Source: Marsupella aquatica
Lineage: Eukaryota; Marchantiophyta
NCBI GenBank assembly: GCA_973895155.1
Contig: OZ316891.1
Span: 682,001 to 746,000, forward strand
Length of the DNA: 64,000 nt
Direction: 5' to 3'
How positions within the stretch are numbered: position 1 is the stretch's first letter; the number at the start of each line of letters is the position of its first letter. This document shows, piece by piece, positions 11,578-24,400 of this stretch. The translations under genes and the position numbers were made by a program. Below the pieces are notes generated by a model. The model saw only the letters and a program-made list of their open reading frames with translations. It ran no database searches and was not told where the DNA came from.

Positions 11578-13177
11578 ATGGCAGCTCTCGTGGCAGCCGC
11601 TTCAGCTGTCGGGGCGGGGCCCCTGTCGACCGCTCTGAGATGTGGTGCCATCGCTGGCCCGTCTCGTGATCTCAGCTGTAGCTCGTCCGCATTTGCGAAG
11701 GGTGTGAAGCTCCAACAGCGAAGATGGGTCGTCAATGCGTCTCGCAACAGAGTGGGTGCTGCTCCTCTTGTCAGGGCGCAGGCCACTGCAGAAGTGGAAG
11801 TCGAATCCCCTCCAGGTGTGTGTGCCGTGTGCCTCTCCATTTCTTGTGATAATCAGTCCCCTTCTATTTCGACGGTGTCCTTCTTTCAAGTGAATTCTTC
11901 TGTATCTCTTGCTTCTGTATACCCTATTCTTTCAATTAGTCCCTGTCCATTTGTTACGCATAGTCAGCCCTTATTCCATTTGAATGGTGTCTGGCATTCC
12001 AATTAATTCTTTTGTGTGGCTTTCTTCTGGATACCTCTCGCCTTTGGATTTGTGATGAATGGATGATTCTATTGACCTTACGCGAGGGATTACGTGATTA
12101 AGGAACTTGTTTCGGCCAATTTGCTCAGCATGAAGCATTACAAAATTGGACTTTGATTGATTTGTCTTACCACGTTTAAAAAACTCTGAGAAAATCTCCA
12201 CACGCAGAGAGATGGTAGCGACTTGGTCTGATTTTTCCAGCGTATGGTGCATTTTATTTGATACAGAGAGATTTCGCCTCGGGAATTTGTCTCCTCAACC
12301 GGGTTCTAGGAAGAGGAACAAGAGAAAGGGAAGAGGTATTGCGGCTGGACAGGGGGCAAGTTGCGGGTTTGGTATGCGTGGCCAGAAGTCCAGGTCTGGA
12401 TCAGGAGTCCGCCCCGGTTTCGAAGGAGGACAAATGCCCCTCTACAGGCGACTGCCCAAGCTGAAGGGTATTGCCGGAGGTAAGCTCCGCTGTGGTGGAT
12501 AAAGTTTCCTTAACCCTTTGGTCTCATTGTTTCGTCCCGCTGGTTCTGACTTAGCTCCTTGGGTGTGTGAGCAGGAATGGGGGCTGGGCTCTCCAAGTTT
12601 GTCACCGTGAATCTGGATGATATTGAGGCTGCGAATTTCTCAGAGGGGGAAGAAGTGTCTTTAGAAACCTTGGTAGCTAGGCGTATCCTAAATCCCTCCG
12701 GTAGGGAAGAACGACTCAGATTGAAGGTACCGTCATCATCTCACCTTCAAATTTTATGTATCACTGAACATAGGGTATGTTTATGATTACCACATTAATG
12801 CTAGTGTCTAACTGAATCAAGCAGTGTTATCTATGAATCGAGGATGGAAAACGAATTTAGGAGGAAACTGTAGTTTTCTACAATCTGTCTCTGGGATGCA
12901 TAGACCTGTCGAATGGTCTTTTTGTAAATATGAATTGTTTAGTGATAGTTGCTTCTTATCTCAGGTTTTGGGAAATGGCGAGCTGACCACAAAGCTTACA
13001 ATTAAGGCTGGTGCATTCTCGGAATCTGCGAGGGCAAAACTGGAGTCGGTTGGAAGTACTTTGGTTGATGTGCCAGGGCGGAAGAAGTGGGTGAAGCCTT
13101 CAGTGCAAGCGCACCAGACCCGAGCCGAAGAGTACTTTGCCAAGAAACGGGCATCGGATTCGTGGGTTGAGAAGTAG
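11578..13177 (+). CDS. RPL15: Plastid ribosomal protein uL15 (L15) precursor, nuclear gene
   Basis: Component of the large subunit of the chloroplast ribosome, imported into the plastid. Four exons join in phase: 11578-11815, 12267-12479, 12575-12726 and 12965-13177, giving 271 aa, close to the usual plant length of about 275. The first 75 or so residues are rich in Ala, Ser and Arg with almost no acidic residues, typical of a transit peptide, and end near [11 protein letters not shown]. The mature part has the L15 hallmarks: [30 protein letters not shown], the conserved [14 protein letters not shown], and the C-terminal domain [18 protein letters not shown]. All introns have GT-AG borders. 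The ATG at 11578 is preferred because upstream in-frame codons lack a conserved ATG. A possible polyadenylation signal aataaa is at 13320-13325. Identification is very secure. Confidence 0.95.
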
Positions 13178-13590
13178 TGACTCAATTTTGCTTCTTGTTG
13201 TCAATGCGACTGTACAGGACTGGTCATTTGTCCTGCTGCTGGGATGGTGGACAGGGGATATACCAGTTTGGATGTGAATTAGAAGAAGTTCTACCTGTAG
13301 CCATATTTCTTCACCCCTGAATAAAAATGACGAGGTGGGAAAAACTTTCTAAAATGTGCGGATGTCCAATGTTGATTTAGACGCGGATCGTTTTTTTTTC
13401 AATTCTCTTGATTTTGACCGCAGTAAATTTATTTGCAAAATGTTGCAAAAATTCATCTTGAGAATGGACTGCATTGTGCATTGTGCATAATGAAACAATG
13501 ATTAAAACTGTTGATTGACGTCAAAGAAACGAGCACTGTGCATTGACACAATAATTGAAACTGCTGATTGACTTCGAGTTCAGTACCTGA

Positions 13591-13985
13591 GGATCGTCGT
13601 GAAAGTGTCCTTCTGACATAGGGGGGTGTCTTATTTTCTTTCCCAAGAGCACGTAATTGATGGGGCAATGTGCAGCATCTATAAAATAGCAATGAAGACA
13701 ATGACACTTCTCAATGCAATAGCTAAAGATTGTGGTGAAAGTGCCTTACCCAAAGAGGGGTGACTTATTTTCTTTCCCTAGAGCACGTAAATGATAGTGT
13801 TGTGAAAAGTATCTTTAAAAGAACGTTAGATATAATGACATTTATCAACGCAGTAGCTATGGATCGTCGTGAAAGTGTCCTTCCCAGAGGTGGATATCTT
13901 ATTTTCTTTCCCAAGAGCACGTAATTGATAGGGCAATGTATAGTATCTATTAAAGAGCGTTACATGTAATGATAATTTTCAATTT
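13591..13985. repeat. Three-copy tandem repeat, about 135 bp
   Basis: Units start at 13591, 13727 and 13861. Each begins with ggatcgtcgtgaaagtgtcc or a variant and contains ttattttctttccc followed by agagcacgtaa. Spacing is 136 and 134 bp. The array lies in the intergenic DNA after the L15 gene and before the convergent transporter gene. No coding potential was seen. Confidence 0.75.
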
Positions 13986-14401
13986 CGATTCCCCTCAAAA
14001 TGAAGTCACTGGCAAAATTCCTTGAAAAATAACGGGTTGTTCTGTCTGAGAAACAGAATCCAATTGGATCTCATCCTAAAACCCTAACTATGGCTACCAG
14101 TTCGGGATTCCGTTACATTATAGCTTTGACGAAGGATTAGACTACTAGCATATCCGAGCGACAGGGAATGAAAGTCGATTCCAGAGTTTGTCATAACAGA
14201 AGGCTTTGAGAATGGCCTAATAGCTAAAACCCGTTCACTCTTTGGTTATGGAACCCATAGTCCAAAAATGAGTCCTGTAACAAAGGCGAGGATCCTGAAT
14301 TGGTCTGAGATTCCTTAAATTCCTACACCCAATAGGTAAAACAGAAGCCCCGTGACCTTGGAGAAGCTCTCAATGATCGTCATTGGGAACATATGCCAAA
14401 C

Positions 14402-16563
14402 TCACACCACTGGTTTCATTGTCACCAAAGGGAGCGTCTCGGTCATATCTTGTTTCTCTGAACTCTTTATCATCTCAAGGGATAGCTTGTGCCGAACGTA
14501 TCCATAGAATGTGCAGCCAAGCAGTGTGATACTGCATCCAATTGCATTCATCCCCGACATGGGGTTCTTGAATATGAGCCAGGAGATGACGATAGCAACT
14601 GCCACCTGGAAAATCCAAAATATGGGTTATGACGAGAATTACAGTTGAAAGGAAACTAAAGTCAAGAGATGATCCAAAAGACATTCACGCATGTCTACAG
14701 AAAAACGCAGTCTCAAGGAGAAATGTATAGTCTCAGCATAGCTTCCGGTAAAAGCAACGATCTGAACGAAATAAGTGAAAGGCAATGCTGTACTCCTACC
14801 TTCATATTGCCAGCCACATTGAATGTGACAGCAGTTGTTGAATGGATGACATAAAAGATAGAGAAATTGAGACAAAAGGCGAATACACCAGAGCTGAGAA
14901 TAATGCAAACAGGGAAAAATAGCGACTCTTGCCCTTGGGCCCATGTTACTACCCCCACCCCTTCCAAAAGAAGAGCCGGGAGGGCTAGTATCATAGTTGC
15001 ATAGGGTGCCATATAATACACAGTGTTTATGCTGCATGCACATCACAACAACCGTAAACTCGGTGAGTCTCACAAGTACATCACATTTGACTACAACATC
15101 AGCGATTTACCCGATGAGATTCCATGAGGGTACCTAAGCAGACTCCTCATCAATTAACATCGCCACATGGCCATGTTATGGCAACTTCACAGCTGAACAT
15201 GAACCCTCCCTACCTTATAAGATGACTTTTGTTTCTTCTCATTCACCTAGGATATACAACAGTGGACAAAAGGCTATCGGAGAGAGCTATTAAAAGGTAG
15301 GCAGACAACGCCATGTCTTCTACCTATCAAAATTGTATCCATGGAGTAGAGACTCGGCCAGAATGGTTTTCGTTGATGTCACCAGACAACCAAAAAGTGC
15401 TGCCAGGAAGCCGAACAGGTTGAAGCTCAATTCTGTAATAGAGGTGAGCATTATACCGCCTACCACGGGTAACAAAGATAGCCAGACCCTCTTATCAAAT
15501 ACCTTTCTCCATACCAGCCACTGCAAAACCACTGTTACAGAGCATTTCATTAGCACACTGGTATAGCATACAGTTTATTAGTCACGGACAATAAGTTATT
15601 TAACATTACCTTTTTCAAAACCATAACAAATTATCTACTGTGGAAATTTCTAGTACCTGTCGTGGCGGGAGTCAGAGACTTGATGGTCTGCATGAAGGAC
15701 ACTGGAATGTACCGTAGGCTCACATTCCCCAGTACTATATTGATGCAGAAAACGAAGGACATCGGAAATATCCTGCTCCATCTGTCTTGCGGGCTCACTT
15801 CAATTAATGGTTTCAATTTCAAAATATGGATTACCACAAACGCTCCCACGGCTGACAAGATGAAGTGGATGGATGAGACTGTAAGAGGGAACTTGAAGTC
15901 CAGTCTCTGCCACACGAGTCGGAACACAACCCAAACAAAGGTCAGAACCAGACGCAATAAAATTGCAGAGCACTGAAGAGATAAATCAAGCCATAGACTC
16001 AGGTAGTAATGATATTGTAACAGAGCCAATTGACATTGGGAAAAAGGAAATAAAAAGGATAACCTCGTCAAGAGAGGAATCGATTTTTTTGCAGATGTGG
16101 TCTATATTTCATATAATGGCCTGAGTTTCCCTCCCAATTCAAATTCATGGGAAGCTGTGTGCGGCAAATGAGGGTTTCTAAGGGATTTCGTCATTCGACC
16201 ACTGGGCTTTCAGTGAGAATTCGGTTTACAACTCGAGTGGATACATAACTTATTCTATACCGGCGTACAAGCGAGGTGATGATGATTTAATTTTTTTAAC
16301 AAAACTGATGGCATTCTATGCCAGAGCTGCTCCGAACAGAACATTTTCTTAGGAACATCATTGCCAGCTTCATAAGAAAGCGATAAACGGATCAACTACT
16401 AGATTCGTTTTGCATCGTTGGTCAGTGCAGAAGGAGGTTTAGAGATTTGCGCAACCTGAAATATCCATTTGTTCATAATAATAACCAGCACATTGAATGA
16501 CCACCATTGCAAAACTGAGAGAATTGCTCGGAAAGGACTCGAACGCTTGACGTCCGACTTCAT
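14402..16563 (-). CDS. Golgi nucleotide-sugar transporter (NST/TPT family, UDP-GalT1-like)
   Basis: A multi-pass membrane carrier that by homology exchanges a nucleotide sugar (UDP-galactose or a related UDP-sugar) for UMP across the Golgi membrane, supplying cell-wall and glycan synthesis. Five exons join in phase: 16563-16456, 15906-15657, 15531-15324, 15031-14800 and 14605-14402, giving 333 aa, the family length. Diagnostic stretches are LQWWSFNVLVIIMNKWIFQ, FPMSFVFCINIVLGNVSLRY, IPVSFMQTIKSLTPATT, LQWLVWRK, TSTKTILAESLLHGY, YVIHSTTAVTFNVAGNMK and GCTFYGYVRHKLS. The hydrophobic segments fit the family's 8-10 helices. The ATG at 16563 is chosen because the preceding in-frame extension is Arg/His-rich and begins without ATG. 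The gene converges on the plastid L15 gene. Substrate cannot be decided from sequence alone. Confidence 0.93.
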
Positions 16564-16619
16564 GATGATGATCTTGGTCGAATGCTCGATGTGGCTCTGC
16601 TCTCTTCTCAAATTCTTAT

Positions 16620-19600
16620 CTTCCCAGCTCTCTTCTCAAAAATTTATTCGAACTTTCAGCCTTCGTAATGATGATTTTGCTTGCCCGAAATCTCCTCCCA
16701 CTCCTCTCAAGATCAAGGGTTACTTGTAAGCGGTTCGTTCGAAAAGTTGTCCTGCAAACGAAATCTGAAGAGAAATGACTGATGTTTTCCATGAAATCTG
16801 AAATCCTTCCCGCAAGCGTAGACATGAAACAGACAATGAAAGTCATCGAAGCTCGTATATACACCCCAACATGCTTTCCATTGAGATGAGGAAATGGGGA
16901 CACATATCACACGAATAAAAGCTCCGGAGGATATACTTAAGCTCCAGTTTCCTTGAGAGAGGGAAACTAACGAGAGAAAATGGCGGAAATTTTACGGGAG
17001 AACTTTCTCCTTCAAGGCATAGTGAATAAGATACAGAGGCAAGCCGCAAAAGAGGATCAGAGAAGAGAGCACCATATGAGCACCAGCATGCTCCATCTTG
17101 TCTATTCAACAACATTCATACAAACAATCTGCGTACCAACAATACACAAATGCGGAGATTATCAAAGTTTAGTTCGGTTCACACCTTTATGCCCTGTCCT
17201 GCAGACGCTCATTGACAGTGATAAGCAGGGGAAAGTTCTCAAACGCCTCGCTGCTGCTACGAATCAAGCAACCACCGGTTGAACCTATAAAATTGGAGTC
17301 TTTCGCAGGAGCCTAAGAAGTCAAGTATATGTCATCGACAATAATTCCAGCCAGACTGCACCAAGTCACGATCCCGGTAGAAGATTCATCGTCTTCCATC
17401 GTCAGCTTCGTTTCACGTCATCCTGTGAGCCACTAAACCTGCCTCCCTGCTTGCGTCCTTCCTTCCAAATCCAACACCTTTCCTTCGTTAGCCCATCATA
17501 CAATGGAAAACTGTGCCCCTTCCTCTAAGCCTAACCGGTATACAGAGGGATTGCTTTGCACATACCACTATGATGGACAGAGCAGTCTCGACAGAGAGCC
17601 TCCTCGAAAAAGATAGACGACGCACAATTGAGCCCACCCTCCACGTCCAACAAGATTGACACAAGAAGTACGGAACACCGCGGTCAATTCACACCTCAAC
17701 TGTTCAAGATGTCACCCGTCCGCTATCAGTCTGTTTGTCGCTCCGTGTATCATTAATGGTGTATCCCTTCTGTGTCGCGATCTTAGTGCAGGCTGTCAAG
17801 TTTCCTTCTTGAAGTGCCTGTCAACTTGTTTTCTTGAGGATGCGTTCTGCTTCAGTAGACTCTCCACCCCAGGAAGAGCCGAAAGAGCAATTGATTCCCG
17901 TCACAAGCTGATAGGAGTAAGAATTTCCCAGCCGATTCTGTCCGGATCTTCCGCGCCAGTTCCGTGTTGTGGTGTGGGTTGGGATTGTGGTACCTTCCCC
18001 GGCTCCACCCGGCGGGTTTGATTTCAATTGAACGGACCTGCACCCATCGTCAACACACGTGGAATGGACGGATTGGGCAGGCCACAATAAAGCTCGGTTG
18101 ATTCTTCGATGACAACCACCAAAGCAATGAAACGTCCTTCTGTTAGCAATGGCCTCGACCTGTTTTTGGGGGTCTCTCGCCGAACAAGTTTGCATGATCA
18201 TGAACTCGTCGTTCTACTCCGCCTCCAATGAACGGCAACCAACTTCACCGACACAATCATCATCATGCATTCAGCAGAAGAGCTAACTTTTCTCTGGTGT
18301 GTCAATCTTTCTCTCCTCCCGGGGGCCGATGATAGCCATGCAGCTATGTACCGGTAAATTTGAACCGAATCAGCCCACACAAACTTCCAGACAGACAGAG
18401 CTTCATGCAAGTCTATAGAAGAAAAGCTCCCTATGGCTACTGCAGGTATCTAGCTGCCCCTAAACGCCGATAATAGTTTCATAATGAAGCTCCCAAGGCT
18501 GAGATGGGAGGAAAATACGAATTTAAATATCCAGGGGACGAACTGGAAGAGGCTCGATGATACTGATGGTGAAGGGATTGAAAATCATTTTCTCAACAGT
18601 CACTGGGTGGTATGAACTAGAATCCGGTGTTAAGTCGTTATAGTCAGGTGTCTTTAATTACATAAGTACTGTACTTACCCTGAAGTAAAAGGGTGAGTTT
18701 TTCATCCTGGTAATTTGCTTAACTTTCCCACAAATTCGCCTCACTGGTCAATCAACTACTCTCCGTACTTGTTGCTTTAGTAAAATAGAATCTCCACTTT
18801 GAAAGTTGGTTGGTTCGTTTCTAGGCACATTCTTTTGTCTTTTGACCATCGGTCTTCTCTAATAGGAGCTCTAACCAGCTGTGTCATACACTTCTGGTTC
18901 CTCGTGGGAGGAAAGTCTTAATAGAGACAGATAGCTCATCAAATAAGTGATGAAAACGTCCTCTGGTAATCCAGTGTTTGCTCGGGTGTTTGCTACAATG
19001 AGATTGTGTTGCCAATTGACACCAATTTCCTTTCTGCTTCAGATACTGGTCTTGCTGGAACCAATTAATGCATCCTTGTTGGCAAAAGTTTCCTTTCTGC
19101 CTAGATGGTGATTGTGATGTGTACGTTTCCTGCCTTAACATTGATCGATGAATTTGGAACCGCTAAATAGTTCCTTACAATACTTCCTTGACAAGAATAT
19201 TGCTTTGAGGTACAAAGAATAGGCCGATGTTTCCGGATTGCTTCTGCTCAGCATGGACAAATAGACACAATCCTCAGTTGATGCTCACCAAGAAGGTGGC
19301 CAGATAAATTTCATTGACCTCATTGATATCTGGTTAGAGTCCCATTGTACACCACTAACACTCATACCAGCGAGAACGGTACCAAGATGAGGCGTCTTCA
19401 ACTTTCGTGACGACATACCCTCCTAAGTCACAATTTCCTCCATTTGCTACAGGAGTTTGCTTCCCAAGGTAGAGGATGCCGGTTGAAATACTTCTGCATG
19501 CTACTGGCTCGATCATAGTTATCTTCTTCAATGGCTCGATGCAGGTGGTTTCCAAGAGGAACTTGGCAAAAATCTGCCTAAGCTAAATCAGTCTAGTCTA

Positions 19601-21490
19601 TCAAGTTCCTAAACTATTGGTTGACATCTTAGTTTGCTAATGAGATCCAATGCAATCCGAGATGGACGAGGGCTTTCAGCTACTCACTCTGTGGAGCAGT
19701 CCCAGCTGTTCACCGAATCTTTGTGTTTTGAAGAATGAATCATGAATTCTACTTCTTCGGGGTATGGTTGAATCAATGCTTCAATGACACGTCAAGTAAC
19801 AACTCTGCTATTTACATTCCAAGCTTTTATAAAAATAGTGGTCATTCCATCCATCGCCAGATAGGCTGGATCCAACCCATTTTTCGTCATTGAGACCGCC
19901 CTTGGAAATGCTCCTTGTGAAGGAATTCACAGGCATCTTCAATATCCTTGTGCACGATTCCGTGCGAGTATTCAAAGTTACAGAAGACTGATGCGATGAT
20001 AAAAAGTTATATAGGCTCCAAGGTCAAAATTAATACTCTCTCGTAGTCTTCAGCGAGGTCCTTTGAACAAGTTTTGTCCGTCATAATGTGAATCCTTTAT
20101 GCATCTCCCTATAAACTAAGCCTTGGCAGAACTCTCATTCGGTGACGTTCTATTGGTTCAACGTCAGTACATGGATTCCACTCGATTCTTTTGTCTTCAT
20201 TTATGGCTCTTGTTTCCTTCTGCACAGTTTTCCGGTGACTCAATCATTATCTGCTTTCCATTTCACAAAGCGAGCAATGAGGTATCTCTTTCCAACCCCC
20301 CTCGAAAGGTCCTCAATGTATGTTTCGCGTAATTCGGAAACTTCTTTCTTTCTCTGGGTATTTGATCAAAAGTGCGCTCTCATCTGGGAGCTCTCTGTGA
20401 GGAACAATAACCCTTCAAGCATTCTTTGCCTTCTTCTCACTCAAAAACCAATGACAGATTTCATTCATTTCATTTCACTTCCTGTCATCCTTGGTTTGGT
20501 ATAATAACAGTTTTACATCCGCCTTCCAAAAGAAGGACAGGTAGAGTGGTTTGTTCTTGTTCAGTCCTGCAATTCATCTTTAAATCTTTACCTCACGTAC
20601 TAGAATAGAAATTGCGCTAAGAGCTGCGAACATTCCAGTTCTATTTGCCATTCACACGGCTTCTGATGCCTCCAGAGTCAGGCATCTGCTCTTCGAGCGG
20701 TTGCACGTGGATCTGATCTCAGTTTAAGTCTTGGTGCTTACACCCTAGAGTTGAACTTTTCGTTCTTCTACTAAAGCTCTGTTTAGCAGGAGAAAGAAGT
20801 CCGTCACGAGTGATGAATTGGTGACCTTTAACGTAATCCATCTTTCAGATTGGGTATAGTTTGAATGATCAGTGTTTGAATGACCATTTCTTTGCGAATT
20901 ACTGATATTAATGTTATAGAGAGGAAGGCTATAGTCGGTGGTCGGAATTAAAGAACCTAGTTCTGAAATTCATCTGGCAATCCTCCAACCCTTATCCGTT
21001 GCAGAGTGTGTCCTGGGAAACCAGTTTAGTTCCGGAAGATTAAAGATTCTCTCCAAGCCTCTACTGCTCGTCCAGAAGTTCAAACCTTGATTTGCGACCC
21101 GAAAACTTGTGTGTTCGGCTTATGGATTCACTGGACGGTGCTTGCTCTCTCTCAAGGCACCGGGTCTCACGAACCAAACAGATACCTAAGGCAATACTTG
21201 CTTGAAACTATGTTTTGTCAAATCAGCTATGAAGAGCCAAGTAGATTTCAAAAGCGTAAGCCAACTGGCCCATTGGTCAGCAACGCAGCTGGTCTCATAT
21301 TGAAGACATGTCAACTTTAGTACATGAAACCGGCTTCCGCTGTTATGCTGTCTTGATAAACTCCATCATTTTCAACGGAATCCATGGGCAGTCTTCGAAC
21401 AATTGATACGGTTCGGTGTACAAAGACTACAGATACTCTATCATGGAGGATCCACATAGCTAACAAGTAATGAGATTGTGATGTACAGTC
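16620..21490. other. Intergenic DNA without an intact gene; possible kinase-like relic at 19.6-20.0 kb
   Basis: No uninterrupted gene was recognised over 4.9 kb. On the minus strand near 19930-19970 the peptide EYSHGIVHKDIE resembles the catalytic-loop region of protein kinases. Near 19680-19840 a peptide containing AWNVNSRVV and IEALIQ resembles the last kinase subdomain. Both lie among stops. The second part is repeated, diverged, at 31490-31720 and again at 38927-39157. The other ORFs here overlap antisense frames and carry no family signature. Confidence 0.3.
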
Positions 21491-21494
21491 TGAG

Positions 21495-24400
21495 CTATTT
21501 GAGGTTATAGTCTAGAAACTTTACTGACATTGTTCCAAGGACAAGGCGTTTTCCATACTCATAGGTGTCTACACATCCAGGTTTGACTCTGAGTGCGCAC
21601 TCAGCATCCGCCCGGGCTCCACTCTCGTCCGACAACAAGAACTTGACAAGGCCACGGTGTTTAAGGCATTCGTAGTCATCTGGTTCTGGGCTTAACGATT
21701 CGTTCAAATCTGCCAGTGCTCCATGCAGGTCTCCTTTCATTCGTCTCACGATGCCCCTTTCTTGCAAGCCGAAACCTCTGCTGCCTCCTAATTCAATGAA
21801 CTTATTGATGTCTGTGAGAGCCCCATCAAAATCTCCACACTTGGCTTGCACAAAACATCTTAACCTGCGAAACAAAGACACACAAGTAGATTAACGAGAG
21901 AGAAGAATGAAATAGCAAACTAAGGCACATCATTTTGTGAGGGAAGACACTGGAATGACTGTCCATCTCCCGACAGTCAAAATAAAACAGGCTTCACAAA
22001 ACTTCAATAATCTTCCATCACAACCTAGACACAAGAAACAGCTATGTATGAGCTTTAAGGCTCACTATGAAGCCATCATTTATGACAAAATCAATTATTG
22101 GAGAGTACTTCTACCAAGTCATAGGATCCTTTACCTTAGAAGACCACAATTGCCACCTTCATAACCCTGAAGTACACCCTTATAGTCCCCACCTTGTACT
22201 TCCACCGTCAGTAGTCGTAATACCTTCACTACACTAGTCCGTCTACTTTGGCTCCAACCGTTTGCCAAGAAACACAAAAGTCTATCCATCACATTTGGAA
22301 TTTGGATGAGCTTGATCCTGGTTTCAACATCCAATGTCAAATTTCCAAGTGCAAAAGTGACACTCTCTTGTACCTTCTCTCCTACATCCTCAGCCAAGAG
22401 GGCCACAAGTCTTCCAATGACATTTGGAAATTGGATGATCTTGATCCTGGTTTCAACATCCAACGCCAAATGTCCTAATGCAAGAGCTGCATATCGTTGT
22501 ACACGCTCGCCTACGTCCTCAGCCAAGAGGGCCACAAGTCTTCCAATGGCATTTGGAAATTGGATGATCTTGATCCCGGTTTCAACATCCAACGCCAAAT
22601 TTCCTAATGCCAAAGCTGCATACCGTTGTACACGCTCGCCTACGTCCTCAGCCAAGAGGGCCACAAGTCTTCCAATGACATTTGGAAATTGGATGATCTT
22701 GATCCCGGTTTCAACATCCAACGCCAAATGTCCTAATGCCAAAGCTGCAGACTCTTGTACATCCTCGCCTACGTCCTCAGCCAAGAGGGCCGCAAGTCTC
22801 CCAATGACATTTGGAAATTGGATGATCTTGATCCCGGTTTCAACATCCAACGCCAAATGTCCTAATGCCAAAGCTGCAGACTCTTGTACATCCTCGCCTA
22901 CGTCCTCAGCCAAGAGGGCCACAAGTCTTCCAATGGCATTTGGAAATTGGATGATCTTGATCCTGGTTTCAACATCCAACGCCAAATGTCCTAATGCCAA
23001 AGCTGCATACCGTTGTACATCCTCGCCTACGTCCTCAGCCAAGAGGGCCACAAGTCTCCCAATGACATTTGGAAATTGGATGATCTTGATCCCGATTTCA
23101 ACATCCAACGCCAAATGTCCTAATGCCAAAGCTGCAGACTCTTGTACATCCTTGCCTACGTCCTCAGCCAAGAGGGCCGCAAGTCTTCCAATGGCATTTG
23201 GAAATTGGATGATCTTGATCCTGGTTTCAACATCCAACGCCAAATTTCCTAATGCCAAAGCTGCATACCGTTGTACATCCTCGCCTACGTCCTCAGCCAA
23301 GAGGGCCACAAGTCTCCCAATGACATTTGGAAATTGGATGATCTTGATCCTGATTTCAACATCCAACGCCAAATGTCCTAATGCCAAAGCTGCAGACTCT
23401 TGTACATCCTCGCCTACGTCCTCAGCCAAGAGGGCCACAAGTCTTCCAATGGCATTTGGAAATTGGATGATCTTGATCCTGGTTTCAACATCCAACGCCA
23501 AATTTCCTAATGCCAAAGCTGCATACCGTTGTACATCCTCGCCTACGTCCTCAGCCAAGAGGGCCACAAGTCTCCCAATGACATTTGGAAATTGGATGAT
23601 CTTGATCCGGGTTTCAACATCCAACGCCAAATTTCCTAATGCGAAAGCTGCAGACCGTTGTACATGCTCGCCTACGTCCTCAGCCAAGAGGGCCACAAGT
23701 CTTCCAATGACATTTAGAAATTGGATGATCTTGATCCTGGTTTCAACATCCGACGCCAAATTTCCTAATGCCAAAGCTGCATACCGTTGTACATGCTCGC
23801 CTACGTCCTCAGCCAAGAGGGCCACAAGTCTTCCAATGACATTTGGAAATTGGATGATCTTGATCCCGGTTTCAACATCCGACGCCAAATTTCCTAATGC
23901 CAAAGCTGCAGACCGTTGTACATGCTCGCCTACGTCCTCAGCCAAGAGGGCCACAAGTCTCCCAATGACATTTGGAAATTGCATGATCTTGATCCTGGTT
24001 TCAACATCCAACGCCAAATGTCCGAATGCCAAAGCTGCATTACCCTGTACATGAGGACCTGTCTCTTGAGCCAAAAGCTCAAAAAGTTTGTTGAGTGCAT
24101 CTGGAATTGATATAAACTCAAGACGATTGGGAGTTTTGGTGAAAAACCATGCAAGCAACCGTGGCACTTGGTGAAGAACATTAGCTAGATTGTTATTTGT
24201 AGCTTCTAAGACATTTGTTAGTACACGCATTGTTTTGGGAATGACTGGTGTAGCTAGATTGCCGGTGTAAAATTGTTTGAGGGCTTCCAACGTCTGCAAA
24301 ACTGTCTCATTTGTACTCAATAATATAGAAAGGCTGCTGTCATCAAGCTCATCGCAACGTATGTACGTCCGGAGAATCTGTATGAGCAACATTGAAGCAG

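Noticed and set aside
11602-11889. 95- and 154-codon minus-strand frames over the L15 first exon
   Set aside because: They are antisense to the clear L15 coding exon and lack any domain.
22233-24038. Regular repeats as a CRISPR array
   Set aside because: The 129-bp units are contiguous, in frame and have no spacers; the host is a plant.
22306-24054. 582-codon open frame on the plus strand across the armadillo array
   Set aside because: It is antisense to the spliced NLR gene, mirrors the 129-bp repeat, and its Ser/Ala/Pro-rich translation has no family signature. Repetition of one stop-free unit keeps it open.
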